A stretch of DNA of 64,000 bases, taken from DASQFQ01 sp963811595 (GTDB lineage: Bacteria > Actinomycetota > Thermoleophilia > Solirubrobacterales > Solirubrobacteraceae). Numbering within the stretch: position 1 is the first letter of the stretch; each line of letters begins with the position of its first letter. The notes under the pieces were generated by a model. The model was given only the letters and a program-made list of their open reading frames with translations. It was not told the DNA's origin and searched no databases. Both the position numbers and the translations under genes were made by a program. This document shows positions 52,416-63,980 of this stretch, piece after piece. The DNA lies in the NCBI GenBank assembly GCA_963811595.1, contig CAWERW010000004.1:62001-126000 (forward strand). The letters run 5' to 3'.

Positions 52416-53842
52416 TGCGCGCCGCGCTCCTCGTCGCGCTGGCCGCCGCCCTGCTCGCCGCCGGGTGCGGGTCAGGCGGCGGCGACGGGCCGCCGCCCGG
52501 CTCCACGCTGACCGCGACGCTCGTCGACCGCGACGGCGACGGCGCGCTCGAGCGCGGCCCCGGCGAGCCGCTGCGCGACCGCGAGGAGCTGGCCGGCGCC
52601 GCCGGGCGCGGTGAGCCGCTCGCGACCTTCGCCCAGATCAGCGACCCGCACATCCGCGACGAGGAGTCGCCGGCGCGCGTCCCGTTCCTCGACCGGCTCG
52701 GCGGCGTCTTCCGCCCCGCCTTCCGGCCCCAGGAGGCGCTCACCGCGCAGCTTCTGACCGCAACGGTCCGCTCGCTCAACCGCATGCGCCCGCGCGCGGT
52801 CGTGGTCACCGGCGACCTCGCCGACAACGCGCAGGCGAACGAGCTCGCCACCGCCCGCGCTGTCCTCGACGGCGGCCGGGTGCGCCCCGACTCGGGCGCG
52901 CCGGGTTACGCCGGAGTGCAGGAGCCCGACAACGCCGATCCCTTCTACTACCGCCCCGACAACGACCCGCCGCGCCACCCGGGGCTGCTCGACGGCGCGC
53001 AGCGGCCATTCACCTCGCCCGGCCTCGACGCGCCGTGGTACCCGCTGCTCGGCAACCACGACCTGCTCGCCCAGGGCGAGGCGCCGCGGACGCCCGCGAT
53101 CCAGGCGCTCGCCACGGGCGGCCGGCTGATCGAGTCGCTCGATCCGGCGGTGCGGCCCGACGCCGGCACCGACGCGCCGGCCGCAGTCGCCGCGCTGCTC
53201 GCCGGCGGGGTCCCAGGGCGCACGCGCGCCGTGCCCAGCGACCCGGCCCGGCGTCTCGTCAGCCCGGCCGAGGCGATCCGCCGGCTCGGCCGGCGCGGCC
53301 GCGAGGCCGGCCGCCTCGACTACAGCTTCGACATCGGCGCCTCGGTGCGCGGCATCGTGCTCGACGTGGTCGACCGCGGCGGCGGCGCGCGTGGGCTCGT
53401 GTCGCGTGCCCAGATCGCCTGGCTGCGCGGCGAGCTCCGGCGCGCCGCGAGCCGCTACGTCGTCGTCTTCTCGCACCAGCCGCTGACGGAGTCCGACGGC
53501 GGAGGCGCGGCGCTGCGCGCACTCGACGCCGCCCCGCGCGTCGTGGCCGCGGTCGCCGGCCACCGCCATCGCAACGCGATCACGCCGCGTCCCTCAGGGC
53601 CCTACTGGCTCGTCGAGACCGCATCGCTCGCCGACTTCCCGCAGCAGGCGCGCTTCTTCCGGCTCGTCCGAACCGCCGCCGGAGGCGTCGCGCTCGAGAC
53701 CTGGATGATCGACCACGCCGGCGCCGGGCTCGCCGGCGTCTCCCGCGAGCTCGCGTTCCTCGACGCGCAGGGCGGGCGGCCGCGTGGGTACGCCGGCCGC
53801 CGCGACGACCGCAACGCGCGCCTCTGGCTGCCGGCGCCGTAG
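52415..53842 (+). CDS. Lipoprotein calcineurin-like metallophosphoesterase
   Basis: The 475-residue protein has a lipoprotein signal (LLVALAAALLAAGC, lipobox LAAGC) and a calcineurin-like domain with metal motifs ISDPH, VVVTGDLADN, LLGNHD, FSHQP and VAGHRHR. It should act outside the membrane on phosphoesters, possibly nucleotides or lipid heads. It is the third gene of the exporter operon (TGATG overlap). Confidence 0.9.
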   Translation: MRAALLVALAAALLAAGCGSGGGDGPPPGSTLTATLVDRDGDGALERGPGEPLRDREELAGAAGRGEPLATFAQISDPHIRDEESPARVPFLDRLGGVFRPAFRPQEALTAQLLTATVRSLNRMRPRAVVVTGDLADNAQANELATARAVLDGGRVRPDSGAPGYAGVQEPDNADPFYYRPDNDPPRHPGLLDGAQRPFTSPGLDAPWYPLLGNHDLLAQGEAPRTPAIQALATGGRLIESLDPAVRPDAGTDAPAAVAALLAGGVPGRTRAVPSDPARRLVSPAEAIRRLGRRGREAGRLDYSFDIGASVRGIVLDVVDRGGGARGLVSRAQIAWLRGELRRAASRYVVVFSHQPLTESDGGGAALRALDAAPRVVAAVAGHRHRNAITPRPSGPYWLVETASLADFPQQARFFRLVRTAAGGVALETWMIDHAGAGLAGVSRELAFLDAQGGRPRGYAGRRDDRNARLWLPAP

Positions 53843-53903
53843 TGTCGAGGCCCATTCCGCGGCCGGCGCCGGTGATGAGCCAGGTGTTGTTCTGTGTGGT
53901 CAT
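53843..53903 (-). pseudogene. N-terminal stub of a short-chain dehydrogenase
   Basis: MTTQNNTWLITGAGRGMGLD is the typical start of an SDR enzyme with the NAD(P) motif TGAGRGMG. The frame then runs into unrelated sequence after about 20 codons. SDR genes are common divergent partners of MmyB-type regulators, as here, so this is a deletion remnant. Confidence 0.7.
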
Positions 53904-53938
53904 GGCGTCCGCGCGGCGGCGGGTCTACGCTGGCTTTC

Positions 53939-54355
53939 GTGGAGACCAAGCAGGAGATCCGTGCGGTCCTGGCCGGCGTGAGCATCCAGTACTACACACG
54001 CCTGGAACGCGGCGACATGAGCGGCGCCTCCGAGGGTGTGCTGGAGGCACTGGCCCGGGCGCTCCAGCTCGACGACGCCGAACGCGCCCATCTCTTCGAC
54101 CTCGCCCGCGCCGCCCAGCCGGTCGGGGCGCGCCCGCGCCGCCGTCAGCCCAAGCCGCGCATCCGGCCCGAGATCCAGTGGACGCTCGACGCGATCACCG
54201 GCGCCACCGCACGTCGGGGACGCTTCAACCACCCCGTCGTCGGCGAGCTGACCTACGCCGCGGAGCCCGGATCGCGGTCGGCAGAGGCCCTGGCCCTCCT
54301 CGGAAGCTGGGCGGCGACGAGCGACCGGGCCGAGTCCGCGGCGGACACCGCATGA
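53939..54355 (+). CDS. Shrunken MmyB-type XRE regulator (three in-frame deletions)
   Basis: The 138-residue frame keeps pieces of an MmyB-family regulator: VETKQEIR, AGVSIQYYTRLERGDMSGAS to HLFDLARAAQ, WTLDAITGA, RRGRFNHPVVGELTY and AAEPGSRSAEALALLGSWAA. Family members have about 280 residues; three internal blocks are missing, yet the frame stays open and overlaps the aldo/keto reductase start by four bases. It may be a minimal regulator or a pseudogene that happens to stay in frame. Confidence 0.6.
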   Translation: METKQEIRAVLAGVSIQYYTRLERGDMSGASEGVLEALARALQLDDAERAHLFDLARAAQPVGARPRRRQPKPRIRPEIQWTLDAITGATARRGRFNHPVVGELTYAAEPGSRSAEALALLGSWAATSDRAESAADTA

Positions 54356-55377
54356 TCGAGCATCGACCACTGGGCCACACCGGCGTCTCGGTGAGCAAGT
54401 TCTGTCTCGGCGCGATGATGTTCGGCGCGTGGGGCAACCCCGACCACGACGAGTCCGGCCGGATCATCCACCGCGCGCTCGACGCGGGGATCAACTTCAT
54501 CGACACCGCCGACGTCTACGGCCAGGGCGAGTCCGAGGAGATCGTCGGCAAGGCGCTGACCGGCGGCAAGCGCGACGACGTGATCCTCGCCACCAAGTTC
54601 CACAACGCGATGGGCTCCGATCCCAACCGGCAGGGCAACTCGCGCCGCTGGATCATCCGCGCGGCCGAGGATTCGCTGCGGCGGCTGGGAACCGAGTGGA
54701 TCGACCTCTACCAGGTCCACCGCCCCGACCCGCGCACCGACGTCGAGGAGACGCTGGGCGCACTCACCGATCTCGTCCAGCAGGGCAAGGTCCGCTACAT
54801 CGGCGCCTCCACCTTCCCGGCGAGCCAGATCGTGGAGGCGCAGCGTGTCGCGCGCGACCGGCAGCTGCAGCGTTTCGTCACCGAGCAGCCGCCGTACTCG
54901 ATCCTCGTCCGTGCCGTCGAGGCCGACGTCCTCCCCACGTGCCTGCGCCACGGACTGGCGGTCATGTCCTACAGCCCGCTGACGGGCGGGTGGCTGTCGG
55001 GGCGCTGGCGCAAGGACACCGGGCAGCAGTCCTCCTCGCGCGCCGGCCGGCTGCCAGCGCGCTTCGATCTCTCAGAGCCCGCCAACCAGCGGAAGCTCGA
55101 CGCCGTCGAGCAGCTCGCCCAGTTGGCCGACGACGCTGGGATCACGCTCATCCAGCTCGCGATCGCGTTCGTGCTCAACCACCCCGCCATCACCGCCGCG
55201 CTGATCGGGCCGCGCACCATGGAGCAGCTCGAAAGCCAACTTGCTGCGGCGGAGGTCGTCCTGGACGAGGGGCTCCTCGACCGCATAGACGAGATCGTCC
55301 CGCCCGGCACCACCATCAATCCGGAGGACAACTCGTTCGCGAATCCGGCGCTCGAGCCGGCGGCGCGCCGGCGCTAG
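54352..55377 (+). CDS. Aldo/keto reductase
   Basis: The 341-residue NADPH-dependent reductase shows the AKR (beta/alpha)8 pattern: LGHTGVSVSKFCLGAMMFG, catalytic Asp51 and Tyr56 in FIDTADVYG, the Lys in LATKF and His in YQVHRPD, then GASTFPASQIVEAQ. It reduces carbonyls; the substrate is unknown. The ATG overlaps the regulator stop, so the two are coupled. Confidence 0.93.
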   Translation: MIEHRPLGHTGVSVSKFCLGAMMFGAWGNPDHDESGRIIHRALDAGINFIDTADVYGQGESEEIVGKALTGGKRDDVILATKFHNAMGSDPNRQGNSRRWIIRAAEDSLRRLGTEWIDLYQVHRPDPRTDVEETLGALTDLVQQGKVRYIGASTFPASQIVEAQRVARDRQLQRFVTEQPPYSILVRAVEADVLPTCLRHGLAVMSYSPLTGGWLSGRWRKDTGQQSSSRAGRLPARFDLSEPANQRKLDAVEQLAQLADDAGITLIQLAIAFVLNHPAITAALIGPRTMEQLESQLAAAEVVLDEGLLDRIDEIVPPGTTINPEDNSFANPALEPAARRR

Positions 55378-55476
55378 TCGAGCCGACGCCGCGAGCTGCT
55401 GCTTCCGTTCGGGCTCGGCATCGCGGTGGAGACGCCTCCACGCGACGACGCGCGCAGCCTCGGATACTCTGGCGCG

Positions 55477-56784
55477 GTGCACCACTCGACCTCTCCCGAC
55501 CGGGGCGGTGCTGACGGCGCATTGGACGCGCTTCTCGGTGCCCGGCGGCTGCGGTCGGTGTTCCAGCCGGTGGTCGACCTGGAGACCTCGACCGTGTTCG
55601 GATACGAGGCCCTCGCACGGGGACCAGAGGGCTCGGCGCTCGAGCGACCTGACCAGCTGTTCGCGGCCGCCCGCGCGGAGGGACGGCTCGCCGAGCTCGA
55701 TGCGGCGTGTCAACGGACAGCAGTGGCCAGTGCGAACGCGCTCGGGGTCAAGGCCCCGCTGACGCTGTTCGTCAATGCCGAGCCCAACGAGATCGGCTTC
55801 GGACCGCTACCCGAGATCGGGCCGGGCATGCGAGGCATCGTGGAGCTGACCGAGCGCACCTTGACCAACCATCTCTCAGAGCTCGTGCCAGCCGTCCAGC
55901 GGGCACGCGCCGACGGCTGGGGCATCGCGCTCGATGACGTCGGCGCGGACACCCGCTCGCTGGCGTTGATGCCGCTGCTTCGCCCCGATGTCATCAAGCT
56001 CGACCTGCGCCTCGTCCAGGAGCAGCCCACGCCGGAGATCGCCGCGATCGCCGGCGCCGTCGGCGCGCAGGCCGAGCGCACCGGCGCCACCGTGCTCGCC
56101 GAAGGCATCGAGACGCCGAAACAGGCGGAGTACGCGCGGGCGCTCGGCGCGACGCTCGGCCAGGGCTACCTCTTCGGCCGCCCCTCCCCGAAGCCGACGA
56201 CGAGCCCCACGACCGACGTTCCGCTCCCGATCTTCACCGCCTCCCTGCCCCACGCCTGGAGAGCGCCGTTCGAGCTCGCGTGCGCACACCGACCCGTGCG
56301 CCGCGGCACGATGCCGCTGCTGGCCTCCATCAGCCGCGAGCTCGAGCGCCAAGCGGCGCGCGGCCACCGCACATCGCTGCTGATCAGCAGCTTCCCCGAC
56401 GCCCACAAGTCGACGGCACGCATCGAGACCGTCTACGAAGAGCTCGCCGCCAACCTCGCCTTCGTGGCGACGCTCTCGGTCGGCACGCAGGCCCCGCTCG
56501 AACCCAGCCGCAGAGGCGTCAACATCCGCGACGACGACCCGCTGCACGGCACGTGGAACGTCCTCGTGATCGGCGCGCACTTCGCCTCGATGCTCGCCGC
56601 CCGGGACGCCGGCCCGGGCGAGCAGGGCGAGGACCCCCTCTTCGACTTCATCGTCACCTACGACCGCGACCTCATCGTCGAGTGCGCCCAGGCGCTCATG
56701 CTGCGCATCGCCCTCGACGATCAGCAGAAAGCGGCGGTCGCCCCGACCTCACTCGGCGAACCCGGACACTCCGGCTCCCCCTGA
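55477..56784 (+). CDS. EAL-domain c-di-GMP phosphodiesterase with C-terminal DICT sensory domain
   Basis: The 435-residue protein has an EAL domain (about 20-250) with the catalytic set intact: YEALARG (Glu44), NAEPNE, ELTERT, LDDVGAD, DVIKLD and LAEGIET. A DICT domain follows (about 280-410), which often accompanies cyclic-di-GMP proteins and senses light or metabolites. GTG start. It should hydrolyse c-di-GMP in the cytoplasm. Confidence 0.88.
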   Translation: MHHSTSPDRGGADGALDALLGARRLRSVFQPVVDLETSTVFGYEALARGPEGSALERPDQLFAAARAEGRLAELDAACQRTAVASANALGVKAPLTLFVNAEPNEIGFGPLPEIGPGMRGIVELTERTLTNHLSELVPAVQRARADGWGIALDDVGADTRSLALMPLLRPDVIKLDLRLVQEQPTPEIAAIAGAVGAQAERTGATVLAEGIETPKQAEYARALGATLGQGYLFGRPSPKPTTSPTTDVPLPIFTASLPHAWRAPFELACAHRPVRRGTMPLLASISRELERQAARGHRTSLLISSFPDAHKSTARIETVYEELAANLAFVATLSVGTQAPLEPSRRGVNIRDDDPLHGTWNVLVIGAHFASMLAARDAGPGEQGEDPLFDFIVTYDRDLIVECAQALMLRIALDDQQKAAVAPTSLGEPGHSGSP

Positions 56785-56891
56785 CGCGACCGCGGCTCGA
56801 GCACGACCGGACCGCTCTCGCCCGCCTCGTGCGCGGAGTTGATTGAACCCGGATCGCTCATCGGGCCGCCTGATCGCCGTCAAGCCTCCGA

Positions 56892-57263
56892 CTACAGCGG
56901 CGGGCCGTCGAGTACGAACACCTCGGAAGCCATGTCTGCCCGATCGTCATGGTCGCTGAGGAACGAGACCACCTGCCGGCCGGTGAGTAGCTCAATGCCG
57001 CCGACCAGGTCGTCGCGCATCGTGCTCTGGAACTCGCGGCGAACGGTGACCACCAGGTCGCCCTCGCCCTCCTGCGTCAGACGGCGTTCGGCCTTGGTCA
57101 TGTTGTCTCCCGTGATGCAGACGACGACGTTGTCGCGAATCGTCGTGCGCGCCTTGGTCGGCCCGCGACCGATGTACTCGGCGAAGAGCCGGACGACGAG
57201 ATTGCTGATCGCAGCGGTCAACGAGCCCGGCGTGCGCACCTCGGCCCCGGTGGTGCCGGCCAT
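56892..57263 (-). CDS. MpsC/DUF2294 family protein
   Basis: The 123-residue protein matches DUF2294 (MpsC-like): GSLTAAISNLVVRLFAEYIG, RGPTKARTTI, VVVCITGDNMTKAERRL and MRDDLVGGIELLTGRQV. Such proteins are seen in signalling contexts and near bicarbonate transport genes, with unclear function. It is alone on the minus strand, convergent with the EAL-DICT gene. Confidence 0.8.
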   Translation of the reverse strand: MAGTTGAEVRTPGSLTAAISNLVVRLFAEYIGRGPTKARTTIRDNVVVCITGDNMTKAERRLTQEGEGDLVVTVRREFQSTMRDDLVGGIELLTGRQVVSFLSDHDDRADMASEVFVLDGPPL

Positions 57264-57409
57264 CGCCAGCCTCCGCTCTCATCTCCCTCTAGATCCAAGC
57301 CGCGCGCAAAGCAGAGGGAAACGACCAGAACCCCACGAACGACAACCGTCACGAAGCCTAGTACCGCCCTCAAGCGGTCAGTCTGGTCGCGGCGGTACCC
57401 GCCGCGGAA

Positions 57410-57787
57410 TCAGCTCGGTTCCTCGGCAGCTGATGCGTACGCCAGGATTCCGGCCGCGCCGGTGAGCTCGAGCACCCGTTGGACCACCGGCGGGCCCGGA
57501 ATGACGCTGAACTGCACTCCGTCGGCGGAGCAGTCGCTCTGCCACGAGAGCAGCATCCGGATGCCGGTCGAGTCGAGGAAGCGCACGTCGCGGAGATCGA
57601 GCACCAGCCGCGTGAACCCAGCGGACCACAGCTCGGCGAGCTGCGCGTCGACGCTCGGAACGGTCGCGAGGTCGAGCTCCCCGACAGGGCAGACCCGCAC
57701 CTCGTGGCGGTTGGGCACAACGTCGACCCGGAACGGCTCGCGATCCGATGGATCGAAGGTCACTGCGCTCAAAGCTCCGTCCGACAT
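57410..57787 (-). CDS. STAS-domain anti-sigma factor antagonist
   Basis: The 125-residue protein has a STAS fold with the phosphorylation site FLDSTGIRM (Ser73) and VLDLRDVRF. SpoIIAA/RsbV-like antagonists release sigma factors by binding anti-sigma kinases. No kinase gene is nearby in the window. GGAGG lies before the ATG. Confidence 0.9.
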   Translation of the reverse strand: MSDGALSAVTFDPSDREPFRVDVVPNRHEVRVCPVGELDLATVPSVDAQLAELWSAGFTRLVLDLRDVRFLDSTGIRMLLSWQSDCSADGVQFSVIPGPPVVQRVLELTGAAGILAYASAAEEPS

Positions 57788-57950
57788 CGAAACCTCCAGC
57801 GGTGATGGCGGTTCCGACCACGTCGCGACTTCCAGGAATCGCGGAAGTTTTCGGAGGGTGAGTTGGCAGCTGCCAGCGCTTCACATCGCCGACAACTGGC
57901 TGAAAGGTAGCGCGCGATGCGCCCCGCCGCCAGCGCCGACGTCCGAGCGT
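57788..57950. other. Intergenic region upstream of the STAS gene
   Basis: Nothing recognisable beyond the expected promoter and the GGAGG site of the STAS gene. Confidence 0.3.
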
Positions 57951-58136
57951 TCAGCGGGCCTGGGGACGTGATCGCTCAAGCCGGTCTGGTTCTCGCAGCA
58001 GCGGAGGCACCGGCTCGCCCGGGCTCGGACTGACTTTCGGTTCCCGGCCCGCTCGTGCTCGCAGACGCTGCGCACGGTCCGCCTCGCGGAGGAGCTCTCG
58101 GACGTAGCGCTCGAGCGGCCTGTCATGTCCGGCCAT
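57951..58136 (-). CDS. Possible small charged protein
   Basis: A 61-codon frame starts MAGHDRPLERYVRELLREAD, has a charged helix followed by a Pro-rich tail, and a weak AGGGG before the ATG. No family is recognised, and GC-rich DNA easily yields such frames. Confidence 0.3.
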   Translation of the reverse strand: MAGHDRPLERYVRELLREADRAQRLRARAGREPKVSPSPGEPVPPLLREPDRLERSRPQAR

Positions 58137-58576
58137 CGCAGCCCCTAGCCGCAGCTCGTGCACCGATACGTACCAGCCGATGCGTTGCTGCCTGCCGGGA
58201 CTGGATTCGCCATCACTCGCTCCTCTCGTGATTTCCAGCCCAGCGCTACCCAGCGTGGAGAGCGCGAATTCACGGCGCGCGCGGCGGTGTACGAGCGCAG
58301 ACGTCGAGCGCGCTCGAGCGCACGATGGCGGCCGCTGGGAGCTGCCCGCTACGTCGGGCGGACGCCGGGGCAGCTGCGCGAGGGCCGCGGCGGGGCGCTC
58401 GCCTCGATCCCACGTCCGAGCGCAGGATCGTCGTCTGTCCCTGCGCAGCTCCTTGTAGGCGGCGTGGTCCTCCGATCCGGGCCACGTCCTCGCCCAGTTC
58501 TCGCGAAACCGTCGAGAAGCTCTGGTCGGCTCCGCTCACCAGGTGAGAGGCGCCCCACGACACGGAGAGACACGAG
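58137..58576. other. Intergenic region upstream of the split-barrel gene
   Basis: No gene, hairpin or repeat stands out in this stretch of about 440 bases. Confidence 0.3.
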
Positions 58577-59080
58577 ATGAACCGCCAGGAACTCGACCGA
58601 GAGCTCGGACAGCCCGCCGCGGGCGAACTGCTGGAGTCCGCGCGGCTCGCCCGGCTCGCCTACAACGGACCGGATGGCCTGCCGCGCGTGATTCCCATCG
58701 GATTCCACTGGAACGGCGAGCACATCGTCATCTGCACGGCGACGACGGCCCCCAAGGTCCGGGCGATCACGTCGCGCCCGCAGGTCGCGGTGACGATCGA
58801 CGCCGGCAGCACCGCGAGCGAAGCGAAGTCCCTGCAGGTGCGCGGGACCGCGACCGTGGAGATCGTCGACGGAATCCCGGACGAGTACCTCGCGGGCTCG
58901 AGGAAGTCGTCGGACGCCGAGCAGGCCGAGGCATTCGAACGCGCCGTCCGGTCGATGTACCCGCAGATGGCGCGCATCTCGATCGAGCCGCAATGGGCGC
59001 GGTTCTACGACTTCGGCGCCGGACGCATCCCAGCCTTTCTCTCGACGCTGGCGAGCGAAGCCGCCGCTCGAGCTCGGTGA
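58577..59080 (+). CDS. Pyridoxamine 5'-phosphate oxidase-fold (split-barrel flavin) protein
   Basis: The 167-residue protein shows LLESARLARLAYNGPDGLPR, VIPIGFHWNGEHIVICTAT and VRAITSRPQVAVTIDAG, which match the FMN/F420-binding split barrel. Such proteins reduce or sense flavin/F420-linked substrates. It could be F420-dependent in this lineage, which is inference. GGAGAGA precedes the ATG. Confidence 0.88.
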   Translation: MNRQELDRELGQPAAGELLESARLARLAYNGPDGLPRVIPIGFHWNGEHIVICTATTAPKVRAITSRPQVAVTIDAGSTASEAKSLQVRGTATVEIVDGIPDEYLAGSRKSSDAEQAEAFERAVRSMYPQMARISIEPQWARFYDFGAGRIPAFLSTLASEAAARAR

Positions 59081-59089
59081 TCGGCACGC

Positions 59090-59383
59090 TCGGTCGTGTC
59101 AGGGACGACGAGGACGGGCCGGCTTGCGTGGAGGACGAGTGCTGACGAGACACTCCCCAAGTTGATCGCCACGCCGGCGGCGCCGAAGCCGTGGTCGAGC
59201 AGGAGCTGGGTGAACACGCCCGCCGGCGGAGTGGCCGGTGATGATCGGAGGCGATTCGAGCTCGCCGACGAGCGCCTCGAGGCGCTCCATGATCGCCGGG
59301 ACGGTCACGCGCTCGATCGGCGTGGTGCGCGGCGTGACCCAGAAGCCGTGGACCAGGACGATCGTGTCAGGCGTGGAGCTCAT
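59090..59383 (-). pseudogene. Chimeric remnant: alpha/beta-hydrolase start joined to a universal stress protein end
   Basis: The first part (MSSTPDTIVLVHGFWVTPR) jumps to RVTVPAIMERLEALVGELES and GHSAGG, missing about 35 residues of a hydrolase. After a frame change come LLLDHGFGAAGVAIN, then LGSVSSALVLHASRPVLVVP, a universal stress protein C-terminal motif. No single intact frame exists, so deletions joined two decayed genes. Confidence 0.65.
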
Positions 59384-59452
59384 GCCATCCCGTCGCTCGT
59401 GTGACGTGCACCAGCGAGGACCGGACAGCGGCCGGGTCTGAGACAGCGCGGG

Positions 59453-59890
59453 CTACGCGTAGTAGGCGTCGATCGGGACGCGAGCCTCGGCGAACAGGGC
59501 GGGCCCCTCGAAGGCGACCTCCGCCGCGTCGGGGCCGGCGGCGGTCGGCGGCCTGAGGTCGTCCAGCTGCTCGCCGGACAGCGCGAAGACGACGCGCCCG
59601 AGGCCGGAGCGCGAGATCGCGCCCGCGCACATGGGACAGGGCTGGCAGCTCGTGTACATCGTGGTGGACCGCGCGACGTCCGGCTCGAGCTCTCGAGCGG
59701 CCCACAGGGCCAGCTTCAGCTCGGGATGGGCCGTGATGTCGCGCTCTGTCACGACGGTATTGCGGTCCTCGGCGAGCACGTCGCCCGCGGGCCCGACGAG
59801 CAGCGACCCGTAGGGCATGTCGCCCGCGGCGTGCGCCGCAGCCGCCAGCTCGATCGCCCTGCGCAGGTGACGTTCGTCGGTTTCTGTCAT
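59453..59890 (-). CDS. CMP/dCMP-type deaminase (guanine or tRNA-adenosine deaminase-like)
   Basis: The 145-residue enzyme has the zinc deaminase motifs HPE (55-57) and PCPMC (Cys85, Cys88). HPE in place of HAE occurs in some guanine/cytosine deaminase-like branches. AMPYGSLLVGP-like strand and FALSGEQLDDL follow. GGAGGAG precedes the ATG. The substrate is open: a nucleobase, nucleoside or tRNA adenosine. Confidence 0.85.
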   Translation of the reverse strand: MTETDERHLRRAIELAAAAHAAGDMPYGSLLVGPAGDVLAEDRNTVVTERDITAHPELKLALWAARELEPDVARSTTMYTSCQPCPMCAGAISRSGLGRVVFALSGEQLDDLRPPTAAGPDAAEVAFEGPALFAEARVPIDAYYA

Positions 59891-59945
59891 CGGTCTCCTC
59901 CGGCGGCCACGTACATACCACGCCCGCTCGAAACCGTGTATTGAT

Positions 59946-59969
59946 CCGGCGTGCCCGACGACACGCCGG
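59946..59969. promoter_or_regulatory. Inverted repeat upstream of aceE
   Basis: CCGGCGTG-N8-CACGCCGG is a perfect 8-bp dyad, 27 bases before the aceE ATG. Its position suits a regulator-binding site or leader hairpin for the pyruvate dehydrogenase operon. Confidence 0.4.
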
Positions 59970-59996
59970 GGTAGGGCACGACCGGGGAGGGTGAGG

Positions 59997-62693
<2,697 letters not shown>

Positions 62694-62705
62694 GAGAAGG
62701 AGCGC

Positions 62706-63980
62706 ATGAGCACGGCGACGGCCGCATCCGACGTCCTGGTCCCCGACATCGGCGACTTCACCGACGTCCCGATCATCGAGATCCTCGTCTCCCCCGGCGA
62801 CACGGTGGCGGCGGAGGACCCGCTCGTCACGCTCGAGTCCGACAAGGCGACGATGGACGTCCCCTCGCCGATGGCGGGCGTCGTCCAGGAGCTCAAGGTC
62901 AACGTCGGTGACAGCGTCTCCGAGGGCACGCTGCTGCTCACGCTCGTCGCGCCCGAGCAGGCCGAGGAGGAGCAGGCGACAGAGTCGCTGGCCCAGCCGA
63001 CGGAACAGGAGCCCGCCGCCGAGGAGCCGTCGAGCTCCGAGCCCCCCGCTGCCGCCGCCGCCGAGCCGGCTCCCGACTCCGCTCCCCCGTACGCGAGCCC
63101 CGGCACGCGGCGGCTCGCCCGCGAGCTCGGCGTCGACCTCGCGCAGGTGACGGGCTCCGGGCGCAAGGGCCGGATCACCAGCGACGACGTGCGCGCGGTG
63201 AAGGACGGCCCGCCGGCCCAGGCCGCCCCGTCCGGCGGCGACAGCGGGCTCGACCTGCTGCCGTGGCCGTCGATCGACTTCTCCAAGTACGGCGAGGTCG
63301 AGGTCGTCCCGCTGTCGCGGATCCGGAAGATCTCGGGCGCGAACCTCGCCCGCAACTGGATCCGCATCCCGCACGTCACGCACAACGACGAGGCCGACAT
63401 CACCGACCTCGAGGCGCTCCGCAAGACGCTGAACGAGGAGTACAAGAAGCAGGAGGTGCGCGTGACGATGCTCGCCTTCCTGATCAAGGCGTGCGTCGCC
63501 GGGCTGAAGGAGTTCCCGGACTTCAACGCCTCGCTCGACGGCGACAACCTGATCGTCAAGCACTACTACAACATCGGCTTCGCGGCCGACACGCCGAACG
63601 GGCTCGTGGTGCCGGTGGTCAAGGACGCGGACGCCAAGGGCATCATCGAGATCGCCGCCGAGATGGGCGAGCTGTCCAAGCAGGCGCGCGCGGGCAAGCT
63701 CAAGCCGGGCGACATGGCGGGCGGCAACTTCACCATCTCCAGCCTCGGCGGGATCGGCGGCACGAGCTTCACGCCGATCGTCAACGCGCCGGAGGTGGCG
63801 ATCCTCGGGGTCGCGCGCTCGGCGATGAAGCCGATCTGGGACGGCTCGGAGTTCGCGCCGCGGCTGATGATCCCGCTGTCGCTCTCCTACGACCACCGCG
63901 TGATCGACGGCGCCGCCGCCGCGCGCTTCGTGAAGTACCTGGTGACCATCCTGGAGGACATGCGGAGGGTGCTGCTGTGA
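62706..63980 (+). CDS. aceF: Dihydrolipoamide acetyltransferase (PDH E2)
   Basis: The 424-residue E2 has one lipoyl domain (about 8-85, lipoyl Lys in ESDKATMDVPS) and an Ala/Glu/Pro-rich linker. A peripheral subunit-binding domain follows (ASPGTRRLARELGVDLAQVT), then the acyltransferase core with SYDHRVIDGA near the end. It starts 12 bases after aceE. The E3 gene overlaps its stop by three bases (GTGA). Confidence 0.95.
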   Translation: MSTATAASDVLVPDIGDFTDVPIIEILVSPGDTVAAEDPLVTLESDKATMDVPSPMAGVVQELKVNVGDSVSEGTLLLTLVAPEQAEEEQATESLAQPTEQEPAAEEPSSSEPPAAAAAEPAPDSAPPYASPGTRRLARELGVDLAQVTGSGRKGRITSDDVRAVKDGPPAQAAPSGGDSGLDLLPWPSIDFSKYGEVEVVPLSRIRKISGANLARNWIRIPHVTHNDEADITDLEALRKTLNEEYKKQEVRVTMLAFLIKACVAGLKEFPDFNASLDGDNLIVKHYYNIGFAADTPNGLVVPVVKDADAKGIIEIAAEMGELSKQARAGKLKPGDMAGGNFTISSLGGIGGTSFTPIVNAPEVAILGVARSAMKPIWDGSEFAPRLMIPLSLSYDHRVIDGAAAARFVKYLVTILEDMRRVLL

